NCBI GenBank assembly: GCA_003542655.1 | Contig: DPKF01000125.1 | Location: 1-7,826 of the forward strand | Length of the DNA stretch: 7,826 bases | Origin: Holosporales bacterium | GTDB taxonomy: Bacteria > Pseudomonadota > Alphaproteobacteria > Paracaedibacterales > UBA11393 | Direction of reading: 5' to 3' | Shown: positions 1 through 6,519 of the stretch, piece by piece | How the letters are laid out: each line of letters begins with the position of its first letter | Position numbering within the stretch: position 1 is the first letter of the stretch | The notes under the pieces: model-generated | The model's input: only the letters and a program-made list of their open reading frames with translations | Told to the model about the DNA's origin: nothing | The model's database searches: none | Program-made: the position numbers and the translations under genes

Positions 1-1171
1 ATGGATCTTCAATCCATGCGCGTAATTCAAGATTGATCGTACTTTCTCCAAAGGCACGTAAAAATACACGTGGGGGAGGATCAGACAAAACTTCTGTGTT
101 TTTAGATGCAATATCAATCATCATCTCTTTAATTTTTTCAATATCTTCTTGATAACTGACCCCAACAGGTATCCCCATACAAACACGATTGTTGCCAAAA
201 GACCAGTTTTCAACCTGATTTGTAATTAAAAATTCGTTTGGAATAAGAATTTTTTTACCATCAAGGGCTTCAATAGAAACATAGCGCGCCTCTAAATTTT
301 TCACTTGGCCAAAAGAATCGCCAAAAGCGATAATGTCCCCCGGCTTTATCGATTTATCTAGTAATAGAATAATCCCACTGATAAAATTAGATACAATTTT
401 TTGCAGTCCAAAACCTAATCCCAAACCAATAGCACCAGATAAAACGGTAATTGTTGTAATATCAATACCAATTAAATTGAGTGCGTATAAACCGGCAATA
501 CCAAAAATTAAAAACTTAAGCGCTTTAATGGCAAGTACTTTTTCAGAAGCATTTATTTTTTTAGACATTTGAAGTTTTTTCTTCACAAATTCAACCAAAA
601 GCGCTGCAATCCAAAAAACAAAGGTGAAAACCAGAACAGATTCCACCACACTAAATAGTGTTATTTTATAAGACCCAACATTTAAAGATATGCCTTTTAG
701 TACTTTGACAGTATCTTTTTCATAACCTGAAATATTAAGGGCCGCAACGCCCCAAATCATCCATGCAATAAGGCGGCCAATTTTACTATTATCAAAAATA
801 TTTTGAAATAAACGGATAACAGACCAAGCCATGCTTAAAGGTGTTAGAACTGAAAAAAAGTTTATTTTCCCTCCAACTAAGAATATGATTTCACTGATAA
901 TATGAATTGTAAAAGGTAACATGATGATAAAAAAAATCTCATCATAGGGAATGGTGATTGTCTGAGTTAAAGGGGATAAAAAACGTTGGCTAATATGCTT
1001 ATCGCCAAAAAGTTTAATTGTTTTGCGCAGCTTTCTTAACGCATAAATAATACCCATAAAACAAAAAGCTTGCAGTAAAAAATACAGATCCAAAATATAG
1101 GTTGTAATCCATAATAGGCTTTGGGTATAAGCATAGGTGAAAAAAATCACCATCTCATTATATAAATTCAT
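1..1171 (-). CDS. MscS-family mechanosensitive ion channel, C-terminus outside window
   Basis: The minus-strand frame is open from an ATG at 1171 to the window edge and gives 390 residues without the end. About five hydrophobic segments (near residues 15-40, 75-95, 125-145, 170-195 and 220-240) precede the family signature. That signature is a glycine-rich pore helix starting with GAIGLGLGFGLQK at residue 246, followed by VSNFISGIILLLDKSIKPGD, the TM3 and start of the beta domain of MscS channels. A soluble beta domain and the beginning of the C-terminal alpha/beta domain follow. Such channels sit in the inner membrane and release solutes on hypo-osmotic shock. With about six membrane segments it is larger than the three-helix E. 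coli MscS core. The start has GAAAGA about 9 bases upstream, and an in-frame TAA at 1219-1217 limits any extension. The gene lies 178 bases downstream of a same-strand exported-protein gene. The family is certain; the subfamily is not resolved. Confidence 0.93.
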   Translation of the reverse strand, partial: MNLYNEMVIFFTYAYTQSLLWITTYILDLYFLLQAFCFMGIIYALRKLRKTIKLFGDKHISQRFLSPLTQTITIPYDEIFFIIMLPFTIHIISEIIFLVGGKINFFSVLTPLSMAWSVIRLFQNIFDNSKIGRLIAWMIWGVAALNISGYEKDTVKVLKGISLNVGSYKITLFSVVESVLVFTFVFWIAALLVEFVKKKLQMSKKINASEKVLAIKALKFLIFGIAGLYALNLIGIDITTITVLSGAIGLGLGFGLQKIVSNFISGIILLLDKSIKPGDIIAFGDSFGQVKNLEARYVSIEALDGKKILIPNEFLITNQVENWSFGNNRVCMGIPVGVSYQEDIEKIKEMMIDIASKNTEVLSDPPPRVFLRAFGESTINLELRAWIEDP

Positions 1172-1279
1172 TACAAAAGTTCTTTCATATTGATGCAGTA
1201 TACTAAACGCATAGCTTTAACTGTCTAAATATTTTTTAGGATACATTGATTTTTCTGAGGAAAAACTGACGTGTAATTA

Positions 1280-1307
1280 AGTATAATAGAGGCCTTTATT
1301 TAAACAA
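1280..1307 (-). promoter_or_regulatory. Candidate promoter for the MscS-family gene
   Basis: On the minus strand, TTGTTT (1307-1302) and TATACT (1285-1280) are separated by 16 bases and would start transcription near 1273, about 100 bases before the channel ATG. The -10 matches the sigma-70 consensus at five of six positions; the -35 at only three. The spacer holds a near-palindrome centred on AGGCCT. In such A+T-rich DNA this pairing could be chance. Confidence 0.33.
1285..1300. repeat. 16-bp near-palindrome centred on AGGCCT
   Basis: The 16 bases read AATAGAGGCCTTTATT. Seven of eight positions in each half are symmetric around AGGCCT; one pair (G against T) breaks the symmetry. It fills most of the spacer between the candidate -35 and -10 of the channel promoter, where a dimeric regulator could block RNA polymerase. 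A regulatory role is inference from position only. Confidence 0.35.
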
Positions 1308-1349
1308 AAATACCATTAGCTTTTTCATACTAAAGTTTTGTGTCCAATA

Positions 1350-1772
1350 TTAAGAATTGAAGGCGAAAATACCGCCTCGTTCCGGATCAAACCAAATTTC
1401 GCCATTGCCAATCATTATACCTGCAGAATTAACAAACAAATCACTTAAGTCATCTTTAGCATTTACAATGGCCTCCCTACATTTTTTTGTTAGTATTTTT
1501 GTGTGATTCTTTAAAAACATTTTTTTATTTTTGATAAAACGTACCCTTTTCTTTGCATTCCATCGCGCAGGCCATTTATATGCTATAAATTTTGAAAAAG
1601 TATCCATATCATCTTTTTGAATTGCTGCTTTCATACCGTGCAACATTTCTTTAACACTGCTGACTGATGCTGAAGTATGCCGTTTAAGTTGTTCTTCTAT
1701 TGGCTTCTTATGGACTTCCTCCGCATAAAAAACTGAACTTAATGCTATTAAGCAAATAATAATACGTGTCAT
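1350..1772 (-). CDS. Small exported protein of unknown function
   Basis: This 140-residue protein starts at the ATG at 1772, with a strong Shine-Dalgarno AGGAG five or six bases upstream. Residues 1-17 look like a Sec signal peptide: a basic residue at position 3, a hydrophobic IIICLIALSSVF stretch, and a possible cleavage site after Ala17 (VFYA, then EE). The mature part is about 123 residues, rich in Lys and Arg in the middle (residues 70-100). The more conserved-looking end carries LFVNSAGIMIGNGEIWFD near residues 111-128. The pattern of an AIQKDDMDTFSKFI segment, a basic helix and a GNGEIWF strand recalls small periplasmic proteins that may have a cystatin/NTF2-like fold; that is a memory-based inference, not an assignment. 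There is no lipobox and no membrane segment besides the signal. I do not recognise the gene and assign no function. It could be co-transcribed with the channel gene downstream. Confidence 0.82.
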   Translation of the reverse strand: MTRIIICLIALSSVFYAEEVHKKPIEEQLKRHTSASVSSVKEMLHGMKAAIQKDDMDTFSKFIAYKWPARWNAKKRVRFIKNKKMFLKNHTKILTKKCREAIVNAKDDLSDLFVNSAGIMIGNGEIWFDPERGGIFAFNS

Positions 1773-1798
1773 GCAGTCTCCTAAAAATATGTCATCTG

Positions 1799-1827
1799 AA
1801 TATAAGTATTACATCATTAAATTTTAA
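1799..1827 (-). promoter_or_regulatory. Candidate promoter for the exported-protein gene
   Basis: On the minus strand, TTAAAA (1827-1822) and TATATT (1804-1799) are spaced by 17 bases. They match the sigma-70 consensus at four and five of six positions. Transcription would start near 1792, giving a short leader of about 20 bases that includes the AGGAG ribosome binding site. Position and spacing are good, but the local A+T content makes chance matches common. Confidence 0.36.
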
Positions 1828-1960
1828 AGTCACTAAGCTTAATATTTTCCGTCAGTGTTGGGATAGGCGGATCGTAACTTATTGTTTTGTTAGGTGTTCT
1901 TTTGACACGCACATAAAATAAGGGCGCTTACTCAGCGAATAGGTTATTTGGTCAGAATTA

Positions 1961-1988
1961 TTGTGCTCCATATTTGTCATCTTATTAT
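1961..1988 (+). promoter_or_regulatory. Candidate sucA promoter
   Basis: TTGTGC (1961-1966) and TATTAT (1983-1988) are separated by 16 bases, and transcription would begin near 1995. The leader to the sucA ATG at 2043 would then be about 48 bases. If this promoter is used, the TTG at 1974 lies upstream of the transcript and cannot be the start codon. The -10 is good (five of six positions); the -35 is weak (three of six). Confidence 0.35.
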
Positions 1989-1999
1989 ATTTCAGGCAG

Positions 2000-2036
2000 A
2001 CTTATAAGTAGGGAGAGTTTATACGTTAGAGCTAAC
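2000..2036 (+). promoter_or_regulatory. Two dyads in the sucA leader
   Basis: A perfect 10-bp palindrome ACTTATAAGT (2000-2009) is followed by GTTAG-AG-CTAAC (2025-2036), a 5-bp inverted repeat with a two-base centre. Between them is GGGAGAG (2011-2017), the only strong Shine-Dalgarno-like sequence in the leader, but it lies 25 bases before the ATG at 2043, too far for normal use. Nearer the ATG there is only TAGAG, 11 bases upstream. The dyads could be operator half-sites or small RNA structures that affect initiation; the sequence alone does not decide. Confidence 0.35.
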
Positions 2037-2042
2037 ATCACT

Positions 2043-4886
2043 ATGGAGAATTTAAAGACTGTGTTATCAGGTGCAAATAGTACCTATTTGTTAGCCTTAT
2101 TAGGACAATATCAAAATGATCCTGATTCTGTTCCACAAGATTGGCGACCCGTTTTAAATGAAATGATATCTGAATATGGTGCGATGGAAACGCGGCCCAC
2201 ATGGGGCCAATCTTTTACAAAGACTGATGATGAGACTATGCCAGCTTTATCAGAAAAAGAATCTTTAGGAAATATAGCTGAGGGTAAATTTTTTCATGAT
2301 ATGCAATTAAATGTAAAGGTTCAATATTTAATACAAGCTTATCGGTTCAAGGGGCATTTAAGCGCCAATTTAGATCCACTCGGTATGGCAAAAACCACAA
2401 TAGATGAAGAATTAACACCAGCATATTATGGCTTTACTGAAGAAGACTATAATAAAACAGTTTATGTAAATGGTGCTTTTGGCGCTGAAAAACTGTTACT
2501 AAGCGAACTTTTAACAAAATTAAAAAATGTATATTGCGGTCATATGACGGCAGAATATATGCATATTACGCATCACGACAGTCGGTTATGGGTTCAAAAT
2601 AGGCTAGAGAAAAATAATTTTAGGGCTGATTTAGACACAAAGCACACAATACTTCAACAGCTTACAGAAGCAGAGTTTTTTGAACGGTTTATTCATAAAA
2701 AATTTCCAGGTGCCAAACGCTTTGGTTTAGACGGCGGAGAGAGTCTTATACCAGCTTTAAAAGAAATTTTAAATTTAAAAACCAAAAAAGGGAGCAAAAA
2801 CTTTGTTTTTGGTATGGCGCACCGTGGCAGGTTATCGACGCTTGCACATGTTCTTGGTAAACCAATGCACCAGATTTTTGCCCAATTTGAAGGTATATCT
2901 AAAGCGCCTGATAATCTCCCTGGGTCTGGAGATGTTAAATATCATTTAGGTTTTTCATCGAATCAAAATATTAATGGACAAACGGTTCACCTTTCACTGT
3001 TGCCCAATCCATCACATTTAGAATCGATTAATCCTGTTGTTTTGGGAAAAGTTTACGGCCAGCAAGCCCTTGAAAAAGACGGCGCTAAAAAGAAAACTGT
3101 TGGTATTTTAATTCATGGTGATGCAGCCTTTTCAGGGCAAGGTGTAGTCTTTGAAAGTCTTAATTTATGCGGACTTCTCCACTATAAAACCGGGGGGACT
3201 TTTCATATCATTGTTAATAACCAAATCGGTTTTACAACGTCTCCACAGCAGAGTAGACCTTATCAACATAGTTCTGATATATCAAAATTTATTCAAGCCC
3301 CCATCTTTCATGTTAATGCAGATAATCCTGAAGCTGTTTTAAATGTGGTCGAAATGGCCTGTGATTATCATGAAACCTTTGGCCACGATGTGATTATTGA
3401 TCTTATTTGTTACAGGCGTCATGGCCATAACGAAGGGGATGAACCCGCTTTTACGCAACCAAACATGTATGAAACAATTAAAAATCATCCGTCCACGCGC
3501 GCGCTTTATGAACAAAGACTTATTGCGCAAAAAAACATAACAGAAGCTGATGCCCAAATCGTGCGTGATGACATTAATTATAAAATACAAAATGAATTTA
3601 AGATTGTTCATGACGCAAAAACAGATGGCACAACAATTGAAGCGAATGTGAATTGGAAACAAGAAAATTGGTCTTATATTACACAAAATTCTAGCGATGA
3701 AAGCATGTTTAAACAGGTGAAAACAGGATTAAATGACACCACAATTCAAAACTTAGGTAAAAAAATATTTTCAGGGCCAAGTGATTTTCATGTTCACCCA
3801 AAAATACGGCGTCAATGGAATGAGAAGTTAGAAGCACTTAAAGAAGGTGGTCCAATAGACTGGCAATTGGCTGAAGCATTTGCTTTCGCTGGATGCCTTA
3901 CAGAAGGTCACCCTGTTCGTCTTAGTGGCCAAGACTGCGAACGCGGCACTTTTTCACATCGTCATGCTGTTGTTATCGATCAGGAAACAGAAGAAAAATA
4001 TATCAGTTTAAATAATCTTACCAAAGATCAAGCGCCATTTGAAATTGTCAATAGCCCCCTATCCGAATTTGCTATTTTAGGGTTTGAATACGGGTATAGT
4101 TTAAGCAACCCTAACGCGCTTGTTATGTGGGAAGCACAATTTGGAGATTTTGCAAATGGTGCACAAGTTATTGTTGATCAATTTATAAGCAGTGCAGAAT
4201 CAAAATGGTTACGTTTATCTAGTTTAGTTATGATGTTACCCCATGGTTTTGAAGGACAGGGGCCTGAACATTCATCAGCACGTATAGAGCGCTATCTTCA
4301 ATTATGTGCAGAAAATAATATGATTGTGGCAAATTGTTCAACCCCTGCAAATTATTTTCATCTTTTAAGACGACAAATTAAGGCAGATTACAGAAAGCCA
4401 CTTATTGTTTTTACGCCAAAATCATTATTACGACATAAACACTGTGTTTCCAGCATTCAAGATTTTAATATAGACATCCATTTTAAACCTATTATTATGG
4501 ATACCTTACCACCTAAAAAAGTACGTAAAATTATTTTTTGCAGTGGCAAAGTTTATTATGATTTGTTGGAATATCGTACTGATAATAACATTCAAGATGT
4601 TGCTTTAATGCGTTTAGAACAGTATCATCCATTCCCTGCAGAACAGTTGATAAAAGTACTGAAAGCATATGACCCAATTCCGCTACTTTGGTGCCAAGAA
4701 GAACCAAAAAATATGGGGGCTTGGCATTTTGTGGATAGACGACTTGAAGATTGCTTAACGAAGGTTCATGGCAAATTAGTGCGCCCCCTTTATGTTGGTC
4801 GTCCTGATTTTTCATCACCCGCAACAGGCTATTCACTCATCCATAAAGCTGAGCAAACAGCCCTTATTGAAAAAGCTTTTTCATGA
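2043..4886 (+). CDS. sucA: 2-oxoglutarate dehydrogenase E1 component
   Basis: SucA is the thiamine-diphosphate-dependent E1 subunit that decarboxylates 2-oxoglutarate and passes the succinyl group to SucB in the cytoplasmic 2-oxoglutarate dehydrogenase complex. From the ATG at 2043 it is 947 residues, close to the usual 930-950. The frame is open from a TTG at 1974, but the typical E1 N-terminus (ENLKTVLSGANSTYLLALL) begins right after the ATG, so I chose that. Visible marks in order: DWRPVLNE near residue 35; HRGRL at His260; the ThDP motif GDAAFSGQG at 359 ending at NNQIGF near 392-397; RRHGHNEGDEPAFTQP; LSGQDCERGTFSHRHAV; GFEGQGPEHSSARIERYLQ; KSLLRHK; and the C-terminal EEPKNMGAW and GRPDFSSPATG. 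It appears intact. The next gene is not sucB, unlike in most alphaproteobacteria, so the rest of the complex must be encoded elsewhere. No good terminator is seen after the stop. Confidence 0.98.
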   Translation: MENLKTVLSGANSTYLLALLGQYQNDPDSVPQDWRPVLNEMISEYGAMETRPTWGQSFTKTDDETMPALSEKESLGNIAEGKFFHDMQLNVKVQYLIQAYRFKGHLSANLDPLGMAKTTIDEELTPAYYGFTEEDYNKTVYVNGAFGAEKLLLSELLTKLKNVYCGHMTAEYMHITHHDSRLWVQNRLEKNNFRADLDTKHTILQQLTEAEFFERFIHKKFPGAKRFGLDGGESLIPALKEILNLKTKKGSKNFVFGMAHRGRLSTLAHVLGKPMHQIFAQFEGISKAPDNLPGSGDVKYHLGFSSNQNINGQTVHLSLLPNPSHLESINPVVLGKVYGQQALEKDGAKKKTVGILIHGDAAFSGQGVVFESLNLCGLLHYKTGGTFHIIVNNQIGFTTSPQQSRPYQHSSDISKFIQAPIFHVNADNPEAVLNVVEMACDYHETFGHDVIIDLICYRRHGHNEGDEPAFTQPNMYETIKNHPSTRALYEQRLIAQKNITEADAQIVRDDINYKIQNEFKIVHDAKTDGTTIEANVNWKQENWSYITQNSSDESMFKQVKTGLNDTTIQNLGKKIFSGPSDFHVHPKIRRQWNEKLEALKEGGPIDWQLAEAFAFAGCLTEGHPVRLSGQDCERGTFSHRHAVVIDQETEEKYISLNNLTKDQAPFEIVNSPLSEFAILGFEYGYSLSNPNALVMWEAQFGDFANGAQVIVDQFISSAESKWLRLSSLVMMLPHGFEGQGPEHSSARIERYLQLCAENNMIVANCSTPANYFHLLRRQIKADYRKPLIVFTPKSLLRHKHCVSSIQDFNIDIHFKPIIMDTLPPKKVRKIIFCSGKVYYDLLEYRTDNNIQDVALMRLEQYHPFPAEQLIKVLKAYDPIPLLWCQEEPKNMGAWHFVDRRLEDCLTKVHGKLVRPLYVGRPDFSSPATGYSLIHKAEQTALIEKAFS

Positions 4887-4890
4887 AAAA
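4869..4890. repeat. Two overlapping palindromes at the sucA stop codon
   Basis: GAAAAAGCTTTTTC (4869-4882) and TTTTTCATGAAAAA (4877-4890) are each perfect 14-bp palindromes and share the run TTTTTC. They cover the last codons and the TGA of sucA. The stems are mostly A-T pairs with no proper loop, so they do not make a convincing intrinsic terminator. They may simply reflect A- and T-rich codons. Confidence 0.4.
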
Positions 4891-4909
4891 AATATGTCAT
4901 CATCCCCAT

Positions 4910-4939
4910 TTGACATTCTGTGGGCAGATTCAGCATAAA
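4910..4939 (+). promoter_or_regulatory. Candidate distal promoter for the purC-like operon
   Basis: A perfect TTGACA (4910-4915) is followed after 18 bases by CATAAA (4934-4939), which matches the -10 consensus at four of six positions. It lies in the 200-base gap after sucA, about 150 bases before the PurC-like start. It could act together with the proximal promoter at 4991-5019. Confidence 0.33.
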
Positions 4940-4990
4940 TGCGACTGATTTAAATATTGTATCTATCTAAGCATGAAAAGCTCACAAAAC

Positions 4991-5019
4991 TTGTAAACAA
5001 CACAAGATGCGTCTATATT
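4991..5019 (+). promoter_or_regulatory. Candidate proximal promoter for the purC-like operon
   Basis: TTGTAA (4991-4996) and TATATT (5014-5019) are 17 bases apart and match the sigma-70 consensus at four and five of six positions. Transcription would start near 5026, with a leader of about 60 bases to the ATG at 5087. The -35 lies within an inverted repeat, CTTGT (4990-4994) and ACAAG (5002-5006) with a seven-base loop, which could bind a regulator. The rest of the intergenic region 4887-5086 holds no gene that I can see. Confidence 0.42.
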
Positions 5020-5086
5020 ATAAATAGATATCTTAAGTTAAAGAGTAGCTTGAGCGGTTTCAAAACACTTAGAGTAGGTTCCTATT

Positions 5087-5923
5087 ATGTTTTTTCAAGA
5101 TCCTAGTAAGATTTTAAATTTGAAATCAAAGCGCGTTAATCGCCCACATTTGTACGCGGGTACAACCAAAACGTTATTTAGTGACACGTATGATGATACA
5201 CTTATTTTATGTTTTAATGATACATGCTTAACTTCAAAAAATAATAAGTCTGTCGTGCATCAAAAGGCTGCAAACGCATCAGTTGCTAAGCCCGTTGTTC
5301 CAGGTAAAGGTATTATAAACAATCGTATATCTGAATTATTTTTCACACGCTTGGCCGATATTAATATTGAAAATCATTTTGTCGATCGTTTGAATATGCG
5401 TGAACAACGTATTAAAGCAGCGTCTCCCTTGCCGTTTAAAGTAACCGTTCATAATGTGGCACGCGGTGATTTTGCAAAACGGATGAATTTAACAGATGAT
5501 TTGTTTTTACAAATACCTGTCATTGAATTCTCTCATAAACTAGACGATGGCTCATTTTCAATTTTATCAGAACAACATATTGAATCTTTTAGTTTGGCTT
5601 CAAAAGAAGAAATATCAGATATTTATGAAATCTCCAATCGTGTGAATGATTTTATGCGCGGCCAGTGTTTAAGCGTTGGCTTGCAGCTTGATTATTTCTC
5701 TCTTGAGTTTGGTCAATATTTTGCGGGTGATTTTTTTGAAACAGATCCAACCTTAATTTTAATTGATGAATTATCGCCCGATACGATGCACTTTACAGAT
5801 ATAGGCTCTCAGAAAGTGTTACATGGCGCGTCAAATGACAAAGCGATCTATGAAGATATCGCTAGTCGTTTTCAAGTGTTAAAAAATGGTGGCCCTGAAG
5901 ATTTAAAACAAAAGAAAGATTAA
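5087..5923 (+). CDS. PurC-like (SAICAR synthetase family) protein with degenerate active site
   Basis: The protein has 278 residues; E. coli PurC has 237. PurC joins aspartate to CAIR with ATP in purine synthesis. Family marks kept: GTTK (25-28), KGIINNRIS (74-82), INIENHFVDRLNMREQ (92-107, typical of alphaproteobacterial PurC), N123, G127 and KR (131-132), K151, LEFG (206-209) and DELSPD (227-232). Key positions that differ (E. coli numbering from memory): K11 is T26, R94 is H122, S100 is D128, D175 is Y203, K177 is S205 and R199 is H235; the DP after the central Lys is also missing. The first three expected phosphate contacts of CAIR (R94, S100, R199) are therefore all changed. There is about 18 residues of extra N-terminus and an insertion of roughly ten residues near 50-72. 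The start ATG has AGTAGG eight bases upstream. The frame is open and well formed, so it is probably translated. It may be a non-catalytic relic or a repurposed protein; I therefore give no symbol. It heads the bolA-grxD-lepB-rnc run. Confidence 0.82.
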   Translation: MFFQDPSKILNLKSKRVNRPHLYAGTTKTLFSDTYDDTLILCFNDTCLTSKNNKSVVHQKAANASVAKPVVPGKGIINNRISELFFTRLADINIENHFVDRLNMREQRIKAASPLPFKVTVHNVARGDFAKRMNLTDDLFLQIPVIEFSHKLDDGSFSILSEQHIESFSLASKEEISDIYEISNRVNDFMRGQCLSVGLQLDYFSLEFGQYFAGDFFETDPTLILIDELSPDTMHFTDIGSQKVLHGASNDKAIYEDIASRFQVLKNGGPEDLKQKKD

Positions 5924-5930
5924 AAAACGC

Positions 5931-6161
5931 ATGCCTTTATGTATTAATACAGTTCAATCAATGATAGAGGATGCGCTGCCAGGTGCCGAAGTATCCATTA
6001 AAGATCTGGCTGGTGATAATGATCATTACGAAGCAACAGTGAAAGCATCACAATTCCAAGGAAAATCCATGGTGCAACAGCATCAAATGGTATATGCTGC
6101 TTTTAAGGGAAAAATGGGAACAGACTTACACGCACTGGCTCTTAAAACACAGATACTATAA
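5931..6161 (+). CDS. bolA: BolA family protein
   Basis: This 76-residue protein is a compact BolA-fold protein. It shows DLAGDNDHYEATVKASQF (residues 25-42), then FQGKS and the family hallmark VQQHQMVYAAF (48-58) with the conserved His51, and ends in GTDLHALALKT. BolA proteins bind monothiol CGFS glutaredoxins and hold a bridging [2Fe-2S] cluster, with roles in iron signalling and cluster transfer. The partner gene lies directly downstream, 16 bases away, which supports that role here. The start is seven bases after the PurC-like stop and has no clear Shine-Dalgarno of its own, so translation is probably coupled to the gene before it. The length is normal for the short IbaG/BolA2-like type. 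The exact subtype is not resolved. Confidence 0.94.
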   Translation: MPLCINTVQSMIEDALPGAEVSIKDLAGDNDHYEATVKASQFQGKSMVQQHQMVYAAFKGKMGTDLHALALKTQIL

Positions 6162-6177
6162 ATTACTAGGAAAAAAT

Positions 6178-6498
6178 ATGTCAGATATTTTAAAAAAAAT
6201 TGAAGCTGATATCAATGCAAATGATGTCATCATTTATATGAAAGGCGATGAAAAAATGCCACGCTGCGGGTTTTCATCCGTTGTTTTGCAAATTCTTCAA
6301 CGCTTAGAAACGCCTTTTAAGGCCGTAGATGTTTTACAGGATGAAGCCATACGTCAAGGCATTAAAGATTTCAGTAATTGGCCAACCATTCCACAACTTT
6401 ACATTAAAGGGGAGTTCATGGGCGGATGTGACATTGTAAAAGAGCTATATTCATCTGGTGAATTGGAACAAAAACTTAAAGAACATAATATTATTTAA
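6178..6498 (+). CDS. grxD: Monothiol CGFS glutaredoxin (Grx4 type)
   Basis: A 106-residue single-domain monothiol glutaredoxin. The start is the ATG at 6178, with AGGA six bases upstream; the same frame is open further up from 6094, but that extension overlaps bolA and is not part of the family. Marks seen: Lys22 in IYMKG (glutathione contact), the active site CGFS at 30-33 with Cys30, WPTIPQLYIKGEFMGG (68-83) holding the cis-proline loop, and GCDIV at 83-87. The residue before the active-site Cys is Arg29, where Gln is common in related proteins. Such proteins bind a glutathione-ligated [2Fe-2S] cluster as homodimers or with BolA and pass clusters to apoproteins in the cytosol. Adjacency to bolA fits this. 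Confidence 0.97.
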   Translation: MSDILKKIEADINANDVIIYMKGDEKMPRCGFSSVVLQILQRLETPFKAVDVLQDEAIRQGIKDFSNWPTIPQLYIKGEFMGGCDIVKELYSSGELEQKLKEHNII

Positions 6499-6519
6499 AC
6501 TGATTTGAAAGTATGCAAT

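Noticed and set aside
333..572. Plus-strand open frame of 79 codons
   Set aside because: It is antisense to the pore region of the MscS-family gene, whose coding signal on the minus strand is unmistakable; the predicted peptide looks like no known protein.
1250..1265. Hairpin TTTTTC-TGAG-GAAAAA between the two minus-strand genes
   Set aside because: The six-pair stem has only one G-C pair and no T tract follows, so it is not a convincing terminator; such repeats are expected in A+T-rich spacers.
1902..1907. Perfect TTGACA upstream of sucA
   Set aside because: No acceptable -10 hexamer is found 16-18 bases downstream; the only A+T-rich match nearby is too close.
1974..2042. TTG start giving SucA 23 extra residues
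   Set aside because: The extra residues do not resemble an E1 N-terminus, no ribosome binding site precedes the TTG, and a likely promoter -10 (1983-1988) lies downstream of it.
3151..3342. Plus-strand open frame inside sucA
   Set aside because: It is a shifted-frame shadow of the ThDP-binding region of SucA.
3339..3686. Minus-strand open frame of 115 codons
   Set aside because: Antisense to sucA, with no ribosome binding site or recognisable domain.
4531..4836. Minus-strand open frame of 101 codons
   Set aside because: Antisense to the C-terminal domain of sucA; composition reflects the complementary strand.
4869..4895. Intrinsic terminator after sucA
   Set aside because: The palindromes lack a G+C stem, a loop and a following T run on the coding strand.
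6094..6177. 28-residue N-terminal extension of the glutaredoxin
   Set aside because: It overlaps the end of bolA in another frame, and the ATG at 6178 has its own ribosome binding site and matches the family N-terminus.
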